Shown here: positions 32,301 through 43,882 of the stretch, one piece after another | Numbering within the stretch: the stretch's first letter is position 1 | Layout of the letters: the number at the start of each line of letters is the position of its first letter | Assembly (NCBI GenBank): GCA_012845835.1 | Contig: JABAKD010000016.1 | Coordinates: 10,785,007-10,849,006 of the forward strand | Length of the DNA: 64,000 nt | Direction of reading: 5' to 3' | Source: Undaria pinnatifida | Lineage: Eukaryota; Sar; Phaeophyceae; Laminariales; Alariaceae | The notes under the pieces: model-generated | Told to the model about the DNA's origin: nothing | The model's database searches: none | What the model saw: only the letters and a program-made list of their open reading frames with translations | Position numbers and translations under genes: made by a program

Positions 32301-35300
32301 GAGCTGAAGAGTAAAAGCGATTATTAAAAATATATGAGAGGTTATGCCTGTCAAGCTTGGGTTTGCTTTCGGAATGATCTCTGCGTAGGCGCACTTTCAG
32401 CCGAACCACTAAGGGGGTGGACACAACTCGACCGTGCGGTCGCTGTCGTGGGCGTTTGGAGCGTGACCCGTGCTGCGTGTGGCGCGTGGCATGCCCTCAA
32501 GGATTTTCTGCCCACGGGGACGGATAAGACAATTTCCCAGGGTTTCAGTTGAAAGACCTTATTTTTTGCATGACGGTGAAAATAAAACTCCGGGAAGCAC
32601 AGCCCAAACACAGCAAGGGCAGACAACAAACAGCAGCAATGCAGAGCGTGCTACAACAAGCTTGCTATCTAGGTACGGCCCTGACGCGCAGCACCAACGG
32701 ATAGCACACTTTAATTTTTATTGTTATCCGTGCTGTTCCCATCCGAGTCCTAAGACTGAAATAGACCAGAACGAATAAAATATGCGCGTGATGCATGTAT
32801 GTGCTTATCGTTTCGTTATTGTGCCACTTCCCCAATCATCTCCCAGAGGGGAACCTCGTATGTATGTGATGGCAGTGGGGTTTACCACTTGGTCCACTTC
32901 CCCGAGTGTATGAGCAATTCTCGTTCCGCCGTTTGCAGTGGCTTGCTCTCCCCCCCTTGAAATTAAGCAAAGCCGTCCCTCATCTTGCCTCGCTCTGGCC
33001 CTCGGAGATATAAGATGTAACGCCTCGCGCCTCTTGCCTCGCCTCGCTCTGTTCCGCTTCCTTTTCCTTCGCCGGGGCAGAAACTGAGGGTCCCATGCGC
33101 GCACGCCCCGGCTCTGCCGCCGATTGACGCGGACGAGTCGGTTAGCCCTCGGGCCTGCGCCGAGGAGCTGGGCTACACGTTCTTGCCGTGCGTGTTGTCC
33201 AACTTGCACAGGTGAGGAACTGAAAGCCGACCGAAACTCCAAGCCGGTGGACCGGTGGATACCCTGTCGAATGTTTACGCTTTTAAACAGATCATGTACG
33301 CGTGTTGGAGCTCATTGGCTTAGGTTCCACCGCATTGTCTCAGGTTGGACCGCATGTATTTTTGCCCCTGTCTGTCTACACGTCGTTCACCACTTTTGGC
33401 CCTTAGAAATGCGCCTACAAACTAATTGGAATTTGTGCGGGGGTTATTTTTCGTTATGACCCACGATACAACGTATCTATCTCCTTATGAATCGTGGGCA
33501 AGAATTTGTGTACCCTAAAATGGCCCACGATATCAGGTATCTATCTCCTTGTGAATCGTGGCCCAGAAATGCGTGCACCATAAAATGGCCCCACGATACC
33601 AGGTATAATATTAATATACTTACTAACTTCTTTCTGCTGAAAGTGCTCGGTTGGTGCATCCCTGGCATTTCCGGGGTCGGACTACTTGCGGAACGGTCCA
33701 GCTTTTCTTTGGTTTCTTGATCGGCCTTAATTGTTTTCGTTTCTGCTCGTTTTGCGAGTTGTTTCTTGACCTTTCAGCTGCTTCCTGCAAATTTGGTTTT
33801 TTTGCCAGCACGATTTTGAACCTTTTCGCGATTACTTCTCCCTTTTTGTTCAGTAAAAGTTGAACTTCCTACCATTTGCCGCTAATTTGCCGCCTGTGCG
33901 TTACTTGCGGAGCGGTTATTCTCTAGCTTTTCTTTGATTTCCACAATATGTTTCGTACTTGGCACGAAGTTGCATCAGATGAGATATCGCCCAGCACCCC
34001 ACCGCAACGCTATAGCTCAGCAGCGCAGCGCCCTGCAGAGCCGTGCCCTGCGATGCCCTGCCGTGCCCTGCAGCTCAGCTCTGTAGCGCACCGTAGCGCT
34101 AGCTCAGCAGAGCGCAGCGCCGTGTGCTTTGCCGTGCTTTGCCGTGCTCCGCCATGCTGCGTGCTTTGCTGTACTTTTACTATTTCGTACGTACATGCCA
34201 GTAACATTCGAAGTATCATACCACGTACCGGTACATACACCAGGTTTGTTTGTACATATTACGTCGTTGGATAATGAACAATGCACCCCCAGCTCAGGTC
34301 AGCCCGGCCAGATATAGCTCAGCAGCACAGCGCGCCGCAGTGCGGTGCCGTGCCTTGCCCTTCGTTTTGCGGTGCTGTGTTGTGCGCGCTGTGCGTTCTT
34401 TTCAATATACCTATATAGCAGTAGTAGTACCAGGTATGATACAGGTACGAAGTTTATGTACGCGTTGTGTACTCGTCTTTTACCTTCTTCAGTTGATTGT
34501 CCTCTCTCGGTCCCCATGCCCCCCCCCCCCTCCCCCGCAAATAGCATACGTACTGCCGTTCAGAATGTGACATGAACAAGCGCACAGCACAGCGCAGGGC
34601 AATTAGCTCTGCACACGCACCTCTTGGCATTATTATCAATTCGATATTCGCACCAAAGAATCGCGGGCCTCTTCTTCCTGCCCCCTTTACATATGTTTCA
34701 GTTGCATTCTTCAATGCGCGAGCGTAGCGGGCGGCGTCAGCCGCCCGCGGAGCGGAGTCCTGTGCTTTTTTTAGAACTGCACAGAGTACCACCAGGTATT
34801 AGGCGAAGTACCAGGTACCGGCAGTACGTGCGGGTACTCGTCTTTTTGCTTTCGTCGTTGATTTTGTTCTCCATCTCGGTTCTCTTCGCAATTTTTCTTC
34901 GCAAATTACGCCCGTACTTCTGCCGATCAGAACGTGACATCGCCAACAAACAGCACAGCACAGACAGGGCAATCAGCTCCGCACAAGTAGCTCTTGGCAT
35001 TATCAAATCGCTAGTTGCACTAAATCATGGGCCCCTTCTCTCTGCCCCCTTCACATTCAGTTGAAATCTTCCTTGGGCGAGCGTAGCGGGCGGCGTCGGC
35101 CGCCCGCGGAGCGGAGCTCTTGTATCTCCTTATGAATCTTGGCCCAGAAATTCGTATACCAAAAAATGACCCACGATGCCAGGTATTCATCTCCTTATCA
35201 ATCTTGGCCCAGAATTCTTGTACCCTAAAATGGCCCACGATACAAGGCATCTATCTCCTTATGAATCGTGGCCCAGAAATTCGTGTACCCTAAAATGGCC

Positions 35301-38300
35301 CACGATGCTAGGTATTTATCTCCTTATGAACCTTGGCCCAGAAATTCGTGTACCCTAAAATGGCCCACGATGCTAGGTATCTATCTCCTTATGAATCGTG
35401 GCCCAGAAATCTGTGTATCCTAAAATGGCCCACGATACGAGGTATCTATCTCCTTATGAACCTTGGCCCAGAAATCCGTGTACCCTAAAATGGCCCACGA
35501 TACAAGGCATCTATCTCGTTATGAATCGTGGCCCAGAAATCCTTGTACCCTAAAATGACCCACGATACAAGGTATCTATCTCCTTATGAATCTTGGCCCA
35601 GAAATTCGTGTACCATTAAATGGCCCCACGATACAAGGTATATATGTCCTTATGAATCGCGGCCCAGAATCCTTGTACCCTAAAATGACCCACGATACAA
35701 GGTATTTATCTCCTTGTGAATCTTGGCCCATAAGTTCGTGTACCATAAAATGACCCACGATACCAGGTATTTATCTCCTAATGAATCTTGGTCTATATAT
35801 TCGTGTACCATATAATGGCCCCACGATACAAGGCATCTATCTCCTTATGAATCGTGGCCCAGAATTCTTGTACCCTAACATGGCCCACGATACGAGACAT
35901 CTATCTCCTTATGAATCGTGGCCCAGAAATTCGTGTACCCTAAAATGGCCCACGATGCTAGGTATCTATCTCCTTATGAATCGTGGCCCAGAGTTCGTGT
36001 ACCCTAAAATGGCCCACGATACAAGGCATCTATCTCCTTATGAATCTTGGCCCAGAATCCATGTACCATAAAACGGCCCCACGATACAAGGTATATATCT
36101 CCTTATGATTCTTGGCCCAGAATCCATGTACCATAAAACGGCCCCACGACACAAGGTATCTATCTCCTTCTCAACCTTGACCCAGAATACGTGTACCATA
36201 AAATGGCGCATGCTCACGGCGGAGGCTCCTCTCTGGATGATCTCTGCACCGAGCAGAAGACAATTGACCGATTTCGGAAAAGCTTAGACGTGGTCGCCCG
36301 CCGATGAACAATCCGCATGACACTTTTAGGTGTACCTTTTTTTTTTTTTAGCGAAAACGTGTTGCGAAAAAAAGAGCATGGCCTATTCATTAGGTGTATT
36401 TAGCGAAAACGTGTTGCGAAAAAAAGAGCATGGCCTATTCATTAGGTGTATTTAGCGAAAACGTGTTGCGAGAAAAAGAGCATGGCCTATTCATTAGGTG
36501 TATTTAGCGAAAACGTGTTGCGAAAAAAAGAGCATGGCCTATTCATTAGGTGTATTTATACGTAGCGAAAACATGTTGCGAACAAAAGAGCATGGCCTAT
36601 TCATTAGGTGTATTTATACGTAGCGAAAACATGTTGCGAACAAAAGAGCATGGCCTAATAGATGTATCTAGCGAAAACGTGTTGCGAAAAAAAGAGCATG
36701 GCCTATTCATTAGGTGTATTTAGGGAAAACGTGTTGCGAAAAAAAGAGCATGGCCTATTCATTAGGTGTATTTAGGGAAAACATGTTGCGAACAAAAGAG
36801 CATGGCCTATTCATTAGGTGTATTTATGCGTAGCGAAAACATGTTGCGAACAAAAGAGCATGGCCTAATAGATGTATCTAGCGAAAACGTGTTGCGAAAA
36901 AAAGAGCATGGCCTATTCATTAGGTGTATTTAGGGAAAACGTGTTGCGAAAAAAAGAGCATGGCCTATTCATTAGGTGTATTTAGGGAAAACATGTTGCG
37001 AACAAAAGAGCATGGCCTATTCATTAGGTGTATTTATACGTAGCGAAAACATGTTGCGAACAAAAGAGCATGGCCTATTTATTTGGTGTATTTATAGCGA
37101 AAACGTGTTTCGAAAAACAAAGAGACTACACTAATTTCTGATTATTGTATTGATAGGTTAAGGAACCTCGTCGCTCAGGTATCGTTTTTGCCAAAAAGCG
37201 ATATAAATCTCTATCGTAGCACGCGTATGGCATACCTCGTATAACCTCGTATATTTTGCAGCATCATAGTAAAAAGGGATTATCCTTGCTCCTGTCTTGC
37301 TATACTTCGAAGTATGTATCATGGATTTTCACGGGTCGGGCCCGCACCCGACCCGACCCGCGAGATTTTGAAACCTCCTGGCCCGACCCGACCCGACCCG
37401 ACCCGACCCGACCCGACCCGACCCGACCCGACCCGACCCGACCCGACCCGACCCGACCCGACCCGACCCGACCCGACCAGAAAACGGTATACTGCTGTAG
37501 TCTTGCTCGTATCTCCTCTTACGGCGCGCGTTATGAAACTTGTAGAGGTAGATTTTTTTTTTTTCGTTTCTTTCCTTCTGAGGGTGGTTGCTTAACGCAT
37601 TTACAACTGGAAACCCTTTATTTTTTACAAGTTTACTTGAAGTTAGTATAGGGAAGGGTTTGGGGGCTCTCAAAAAGAAATTGCCGGAAAATTTTAATTT
37701 CAACTCCTTTTTTATGTGTTTTCAATATTGCTCCTTGTACGTCGAGACCATGGGATCGATCGTCCATCGGGTTTATAGCACTTTGTTTTTATGTTTCTCT
37801 ACCAGGTAAACATCAACTCTGTGGGGAAGAAGCCCCCCAAAAACAAATGGGTGCACGTCCCTTCCCCAGCATGCGTCTTGGATCATGCCCCTCAACTATT
37901 TTTTCAGTGTGGGGCGTTTGGGGTTTCGTTTTATTTTTTCATTCCATGTATTGTGTTTTGGGCTTTTTATTTTCCCCGGTTTCTCCTTCCCTCTCTAAAC
38001 GTAACCCAGACCCGGGGACACTAGGTAGGCTCTTCTCCCCCCCCCCCCCCCACTACGGTACGCGCCTTCATTTTTTGTCGCGAGAAGACCTCAGCTATCT
38101 CTTCCCTCGTCGACTGGCATCCACAAGTGTCGCGGTATATAGTAACAGGGATTTACTTGGTACATATCAGAACCCCTTGCTTCTGCTTGCCTATGCGTAT
38201 GCATCGTGCCCCGCAGGGCGCCTTCTTTGATCACGAGCAGAGATCACCCTAAAGCTCTTCACGCGCTGTGGGGGGATTCTGTCGATGCCATCGTCGCCCC

Positions 38301-40653
38301 GGCAACGGCGTTTGGGGGCGCGGGCGTGCTTAGCCTGGCGGCGCAGGTGCGAAGGGCTACGGCCGTGGGGGTACTCCCATTTTTCGCTGTCGATGTTTGA
38401 CCGCTCGAACGAGCCACTCTGCATCTCCCCTCGTGGTGGCGGTGTTTAACCCCTCTTTGAGTCCCCATACCCCTCCCTATGCTAAGTCTGAGTAAATTTG
38501 TCCCTTGTAAAACGGGTTTCCAGTTGTACAGGCGTTAACGCGACACCGAGCAGCCCGAATGCAAAAATGGCGTGCTTGAGGCTTGAGATCGGAACAAACA
38601 GGGTGGTCACGTTGGTCACTCGCGCGAACGGCTTTGAGCCGCTGAAAAGGGAAGTGTCTCACTGTGACTTGACTTGACCGCCCCTTTCTTGGGAGGATGC
38701 AACTCTCATCCTCCACGCCACTCTCCGAACACCTCACGGCGCTTCGGGCTTGGTGCGCGCTATGCCTGCCTGGTCGGTGAAAACTCAACGTGCTCCGTCC
38801 CGGCATTGTTCGCGTTCGAGGGTCTATGATCCTAAGACTACGGGTATGCGTGAAATTAGTACAACCCCCCCGCCCCCCGCCCCCTAGCGTACAGTACTGT
38901 ACACTGTTGCCGTAGTCAGGCGCGTCGACGAAGCATAGGGCGTGAGTGAGTACGTACCAGGTAATTTTGGTTTTGGTTTTGTCAGGTTATGAGTCATGCA
39001 GTACGCATTAGGAGTGTTTCTTCGAAGTGAACGCTAAAATATCACAAGTCCGTGACAAGAAAGAAAACATGACGCGTTATACTTCGAGCTGTTTGTTAAT
39101 AAGTGTTTAAAATGTCACATTTTCTACAAAATGAATCTCGGCGTTGGTTTTTTGTTACGAATCATGACATCAATTTTTTGGGGAATCGAAAAAAAGAAAA
39201 ACGTCCTCTTTTTACGACTCGAGAAAAAAATCACATCACGATTCGCTAAAATTTCTTCTTTTTTTGTCACGACCCGTGCCGTTTTTTGTTCGTTAGGGAT
39301 GACTCTGAACGTCTTGTCTGAGGAGCGCGTAGTTGTTGCATGCGCGGCAGACGTTTTCTTGTGCGTGTCACCCGACCTACCGTTTGTATGCTCTATCTAC
39401 AGCAGGAGAAGCGCTTTGTTGGCGGTCTGGTCGTTTGTGATTGGTTGGTCGGTGTCGAGAGGTGGAGCTGTCGTGGTGGAGGGTGGAGGTGAAGGATGCG
39501 GTCCGACGTCCTGATGGTTGACGCCGTCGCGGCTGCTCTCCTTTACGGTCTGACCGGGATCTTGCTTTTTTCCGAACGGTTCGCGTAGGAATTAAGTGTG
39601 TTCTTTTGTGGCGCCGGTGGTACGCGGCAGAAGCGGCTTTCTGTGAAAACCGCCCCCCTTGTTCCGAATGCCGACTCCTGTGAAAACCTTGCCCTTGTCC
39701 CTACTGTGGCTTGTTGTGCCCCCCCCCCCTCTCCCCCGTGTTCCAAATACCGCCTGCTGTGAATGACGATCCCTGTGAAAATCGTTCCCTTGCTCCAAAC
39801 GCCGCTGTTGGGAACAAAAGAAAGGGGACTGCTTTGCAGATCGCGGTGGATGATAACTCGATGGTGATGACAGCGGTCTGCGAAAACCGCCCCCCTTGTC
39901 CCGAATGGCGATTCCTGTGAAAAATTCTCCCTCGTCCCTACTGCGGCTTGGAGTAACCGCCCCCCCCCCGTCCCCCCTCTCCCCCGTGTTCCCAATACCA
40001 CCTGCTGTGATGCCGGTTCTTGTGAAAACCGCTGTTGTGAGCCCAAAAAGGGGACCACCTTGCTGATCGCGGTTGGATGATGGCTAAAAGGTCATATGAG
40101 CGCGCGCTGCGAAAACCGCCTCGTTGTTCCAAATGCCGATTCCTGTCAAAACTTCTCCGTTGGCCCTACCGCGACTTGTTGTGACCCCCCCCCCCCCCCC
40201 CCCCCCCGGACGTGCTCCGCCTGCCTGGTTGGTGAAAACCCGACGTGCTCCGTCCCGGCATAGTAGGGATGGGATGGTGTATGGTCATACGACTACAGCC
40301 ATGAAAAAACTGAGTACACCCCCCCCCCCTCTACCCCGTGGTCCAAATACCGCCTGCTGTCGACAAAACAGGGGAACACCTTGCTGATCGCGGTGGAGGA
40401 TAACGAGACGGTTATGAAAGCGGGGGCCGGGGCTTTGCTCGGCGGCAGCAAGAGCGCGGATCGTTGCGTTACCGTGTCGTCCTACCTCGAAGCGCTGGGT
40501 GTTGTGGCGGCCCACAAGGCGGGGGTAAACCCCGCCTGCTTGACAACAGATATGCCCGCGATAAAGAAAATGCTGCCGTTGGAGGCGGCGCGGGAGGGGG
40601 GGGACGGGGTTGCCCCGACGCGCTATCAAGAGTTGAGCGCCTCGGTTGTTTGA
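26310..40653 (+). CDS. DUF3326-family protein (cyanobacterial/plastid type), nine exons
   Basis: Exons: 26310-26578, 27727-27855, 28469-28562, 29422-29591, 30396-30464, 32049-32112, 33081-33211, 38217-38346, 40372-40653. The total is 1338 nt (445 aa). All introns are GT-AG and phases agree at all eight junctions. Diagnostic stretches in order are LIVPTGIGAAIGGYAGDALP (about residues 68-87), THPNVMNGAML, YVEGYALDEFCAGRWGL, RIGVVLDCAIEDDL, SGGASWGT, GVDAVGGAEAIISH, VPCAHAPALPP, IVAPATAFGGAGVL and LLIAVEDNETVM. They cover the whole DUF3326 domain, whose function is not known to me. The family is common in cyanobacteria and phototrophic eukaryotes, so plastid location is inferred. The first 60 residues are low-complexity (a Gly run) with no signal peptide, so an upstream exon is likely. 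ATG 26310 is only the first in-frame ATG. Length fits the family (about 350 aa core). Confidence 0.88.
27327..27342. repeat. Poly-C run in DUF3326 intron 1
   Basis: Sixteen or so consecutive C inside intron 26579-27726. Nothing else was recognised in this intron. Confidence 0.85.
27865..28090 (+). repeat. Family D repeat in DUF3326 intron 2
   Basis: Begins with a long G-run and TACTTAGTTGGTGCATGGCC, then CATAGACCCTCGCATCC, GGGACGGAACACG and GAAGCGCCGTGAGGTGTTCG. Closely related copies are at 59885-60145 (plus) and 38500-38880 (minus). It starts about 10 bp after the donor of exon 2. Confidence 0.7.
28670..29400. repeat. Degenerate short tandem repeats in DUF3326 intron 3
   Basis: 28680-28930 has loosely repeated TTTGCACGAAATCGAG-like units. 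29205-29380 has units of about 45 bp with TACGGCC and TTCCACC(A/G)TCTGTA. Both lie in intron 28563-29421. There is no coding evidence. Confidence 0.45.
31433..31760. repeat. Tandem repeat of about 65 bp in DUF3326 intron 5
   Basis: The unit includes ATACCGGCACTATAGCGGGG and CCCTCTATAATGCGGGT, with about five imperfect copies. It lies in intron 30465-32048, which also carries a family B fragment at its 5' end (30760-30950). Confidence 0.75.
32160..32275 (+). repeat. SINE-like family, body copy in DUF3326 intron 6
   Basis: CCCTATGCGCGATAAAAATG, a G-run and CCACGGCTTGTCC match the copies at 4480-4680, 44835-45050 and 59095-59225. Confidence 0.6.
33465..36210. repeat. 62 bp minisatellite (two blocks)
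   Basis: The unit contains ATCTATCTCCTTATGAATCG, TGGCCCAGAAATTCGTGTAC and CCTAAAATGGCCCACGATAC. Two to three copies are at 33465-33605 and about seventeen at 35120-36210, separated by 1.5 kb of unrelated repeats. Units differ by point changes such as CGTGG/CTTGG. Open frames through it are repeat artefacts. Confidence 0.88.
36330..37115. repeat. 51-63 bp minisatellite
   Basis: The unit is GCGAAAACGTGTTGCGAAAA, AAAGAGCATGGCCTATTCAT, TAGGTGTATTTA, in about fifteen copies. Variants with ACATGTTGCGAACAAAAGAG and an extra TATACGTA recur as multi-unit blocks, so higher-order duplication has occurred. Confidence 0.88.
37375..37475. repeat. GACCC pentamer array
   Basis: About twenty perfect GACCC units flanked by GCGAGATTTTGAAACCTCC, the inverted counterpart of the flank at 59500. 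It lies in intron 7. Confidence 0.92.
38490..38880 (-). repeat. Family D repeat, minus orientation, in DUF3326 intron 8
   Basis: The reverse complement shows GTCTTAGGATCATAGACCCTCG, GGGACGGAGCACG and GAAGCGCCGTGAGGTGTTCG. A second partial minus copy is at about 40205-40330. Confidence 0.65.
39600..40330. repeat. Diverged repeats with poly-C tracts in DUF3326 intron 8
   Basis: The phrases CCGTGTTCCAAATACCGCCT, GAAAACCGCC and TCCCTACTGTGGCTTGTTGT recur three to four times, separated by C-runs (39718-39729, 39960-39970, 40187-40207). This is intron 38347-40371. Confidence 0.65.
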
Positions 40654-40709
40654 AAATGTTGTTTATTTTTTTGCTGGGATCGCTTTGCGGCAACAGAGGA
40701 CGGTGGGGG

Positions 40710-40775
40710 GGGGGGGGGGGAGAAGGTGGTTTTACCACGGCGCGCTGTCAGGACGTGAGCGCCTCCGTGGTTTAA
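40710..40775 (+). pseudogene. Duplicated C-terminal coding fragment of the DUF3326 gene
   Basis: Just after the real stop (40651-40653), a G-run is followed by a frame reading T-x-R-C-Q-D-V-S-A-S-V-V and a TAA stop. This closely copies the true ending T-R-Y-Q-E-L-S-A-S-V-V. It may be a local duplication relic or an alternative terminal segment. Confidence 0.55.
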
Positions 40776-42609
40776 AAAAAAAAAGTATGTACCCCGGTGT
40801 TTGTGTTTGTTTGGGCGCTTTGAGGCTAGAGAAGATCGGGCAGAAGCTTCGGGCGTCGATCGCGTTGCCTCAGAGGGTCGGGAACGTGATGTTTAGTATG
40901 CCATGCTTGGCGGCTAAGAAATGGGGGGGGGGGGAGGCTGACCCTACGGGCGTCCTGTACCCGGTGGGCCGGGCTAGGGGTTGCCGTTGTTGAATTATCT
41001 AACTGTGTCTGACCGGTTGAGCTCAAGTGTGGAACTGTCGATTAGTACGACAATTTTACGAGTATACTTGTTTTATTGCTATCGCACAGAAAATGTTGGT
41101 CGGGTTGCGCGAACGAATGCCTTTGAGCGTCATGTTTCGGGTGTGATGTTGCGCTCATGTTAGGAGCTCAAAAGCTTCTGCTGGGCGGTACCTCTAGCGT
41201 GGGATGACGTAAAAGTTTGAAGGGAAGGGGGGTTGGGAGCGCGCTGTAGCTTTTTGCTTTTTTTTCATCCTCCGACGGACGGGGAAAGTAAAGCTTTAAC
41301 GCTTATCCACCTTCTCACGTGTTTTGATACGTGTCGTGCGCGAATCAACTCAACTGCAGTCGCAATCCAGCGCTAGCTGGCTTTTCCTTCAGCCCCATGG
41401 TAAGGACAGCGCGAGCTGTCCTTACCGGCGGTCACCGTTGCTACGCCAGCAGCGCAAGCAGCCGCTGCGCAATCTGACTTTCTGTGCGGATGCGTGAGCA
41501 TGTCGACCCAACCTGAGCCCTCGGGATCCGGGGCGCTAAAGGTAACCACCCGGAACGCCATCGTTCCGAGTAGTGTGGGAGGTGCGCCTGACCACCCACT
41601 AGCAGAACCCCTGGCCATGAGAAACCAGCCTTCCGCCGGACTTGGCCCAGGTACGGTCCACCTTACCTATTAGGGCGATGGTCTTCGAACTCGCTTGCGG
41701 TCGCTTGCTCTGCTTGTTCTTGCCTTCCTGCATGCGCTAAGTCGGTTTCGTCGGTTTCGTCCGCTGTATTGCGGTTGGCTGTTGGCCCTGCTCTGTGGGC
41801 GGTGGTGTTACTTCTGCTGCGCGACTGCGATGGTGACTTCGCGAGAGAAGGAGGCTTGTGCGTCGCTCGTTTGCTGCAAGTGTGATACAACGACTGTTGT
41901 GTTACTTTGTACTGCTTCTTGGGCCATGTATGTGCGCGTTAGCTGCATCAACGTGCTCGAGATTCGTGTGGTCTTCGGAATGGTTGGGACTTGTTTTGTT
42001 TTACTTGATTTACGATGTTTTATTGACCATTATTACGAGTACGAGGATAACTCGATATCTGCAAAGTCAACAGAGACGAACTGCTCGATCGTTATCTTTC
42101 TCATTTTTGCGCGTACAGGAGTAGTCGGTTGTGTTCGTGGTACCAATACGCCGAGCCCTGTCCGACCGCTTATCGTGCAACATTGCCTGCCATTTGATCT
42201 GCGGCACATTGCAGTATTACGCTGGGTTCGTAGGCCAGGCCATGGTTTATCGTACTTTTCATCGCTCTATTAATAGAAACCCTATTGTACCACTGCAACA
42301 ATGATCCCACACTAAACACAAGTAGTCTGTCCTCTAAAACGTGGATGCCTTAGGGCTGCACCCCGATCCGTTTTTTGTACAGCATCGGCCGTTGCTTTTG
42401 CCTGGGGAGTGACGCCTTGCCAACCTACCGAGAACCGCTACACGGCGTACCTCAACAACAAAGCACTACACCACACTGTATCCGGTAAGAAAGCGAAATT
42501 ACAGGGGGGGGGGTCAGGACACATGCTACGTTCGGCAGTAAAAGTCTGTACTCTATGTGTGTATATATGTTAGGTTCCTCACCCGTGATACGCTACTCTG
42601 CCAGGGAGG

Positions 42610-42910
42610 GACGCGTGCTACGATGCTACGATAGAGAAGCACCGTTTTTTTTCTTGAGGTTCCGCGACTTGGGAGCTTAAGACCTCTCCCACAACGGATG
42701 CAAATACACTAGATAGAGAGGAAAATAAAACTGCTATGTTCATGATCCCGGATAAAAATCCCAGATGGGGGCCTAGGTATGCAACAAAAAAAATATGCAA
42801 ACCAAAATGGTCTATTTCCGACGATTTTTTGGGTTAAGGAGCCCCCGTCATTCAGAAACCATTTTCGCCAAAAAACGGTATACCTTGATACATCTATCAT
42901 AGCACGCGTC
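42610..42910. mobile_element. Family A TIR element, well-preserved copy
   Basis: About 300 bp. The left end is GACGCGTGCTACGATG followed by a short duplication (CTACGATAGAG). The right end is CTATCATAGCACGCGTC. The internal order matches 183-460: GATCCCGGATAAAAAT, then GGGTTAAGGAGCCCCCGTCA, then AAAAAACGGTATACC. Confidence 0.78.
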
Positions 42911-43061
42911 CAGGTATCATACCATACCCCACGCACCAAAAAAAAACACAAAAATACGAATAATAATAGAATAACTGAAACTACTGTAATGGCAACCCGA
43001 CTATTACCAAAATCCTATGTACCAGGCATAGCCGAGGTATACCCCACACATGAACGAATTA

Positions 43062-43882
43062 AACCCGAACGATCCCAAACCGCAACACAGGGGGTTATAA
43101 ATCCTGCGAGGGGGGCTCTTTGGTTGAAGTTGATCCTTAATCCTGCAAGCAGCAAGCCAGTTTTCATTGATTTCATCACACACCCTACCCGCCCCACACA
43201 ACGATATCACCTCCCCCTCCAAACGCTCTACATTAATCACCACCCAGCCCTGTAGGGCACGGACACGAGGTAGACGCGGCTGCGCCACCATAGCTAGACC
43301 GGGAGGGCCCTCTCTCGGCTGTGCTGTGGTGGGCTACTACTACTACAGCTGCTGCTGCTGTGTCTTCTTCGCGTTTGTCGCCATCCACATCCGTGCTCTT
43401 GTCTTTGGTTGTGTGTGTCGCCACACGCCCGCCCTTGTTTTACTCATCATGTAGTCTATGTGTCTCGCGTTTTCCGTTACAATCGTGCGCAGCCGCGTCC
43501 TAGCGGCAGATGGCCACCACGTGTGAAAGGCTGCCGGACAGCAGCACGGGTGAAGTTCTGTGAGGGGGCGCGCACGTGCGTGCGCACACGGTGGCACTAC
43601 TCCAATGCATCTCGAGGATTGCCCACACACAAGACGAATGCCGTCTGTCCTCTAATTTTTAGGACATAACATCCCGATCTACGAAGGAGGCGCATTGATT
43701 TATGCTGTCACAGTAGTTATGCAAGAATGTTGCCGGAAATTTCCGCCAAGAATTTTCCCAGAAATTCGTGGTGGGCATACTTTTATAGTGATGGAAAAAA
43801 AGGTTTCCGATTACATCGCAGGCATTATTCCTGTCGGACCTGGAAGGCGTTATACACTCTCGATTTACTCTGCAACCACCCC
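43062..43882 (-). repeat. 0.8 kb interspersed repeat, copy 2 (inverted)
   Basis: Reverse-complement partner of 22848-23663, about 19.4 kb away. Both copies keep the GCAGCAGC/GTAGTAGTAG microsatellite with different unit numbers. Confidence 0.75.

Larger units (their letters stand above)
33212..38216 (+). other. Intron 7 of the DUF3326 gene (5 kb)
   Basis: Donor CACAG/GTGAGG, acceptor CCCCGCAG/GCG. It is mostly two minisatellites (33465-36210 in two blocks, 36330-37115), plus a GACCC array (37375-37475) and a family E copy. At 34000-34400 short GCTCAGCAGCGCAGCGCC-type blocks recur. Inverted GCGGGCGGCGTC/GCCGCCCGC motifs lie near 34725 and 35085. No nested gene was recognised. Confidence 0.75.

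Noticed and set aside
35120..37115. CRISPR-like array
   Set aside because: Contiguous degenerate minisatellites without unique spacers, in a eukaryotic intron.
37256..37703. Open frames of D-P-T-R or G-S-G-R-V type (also at 25.5 and 59.5 kb)
   Set aside because: Pentamer repeats keep all frames open. There is no gene signal outside the array.
41695..42273. 192-codon plus-strand open frame
   Set aside because: TTG first codon, Cys/Val-rich composition, no domain, no splice or neighbour support. A chance frame is the simplest view.
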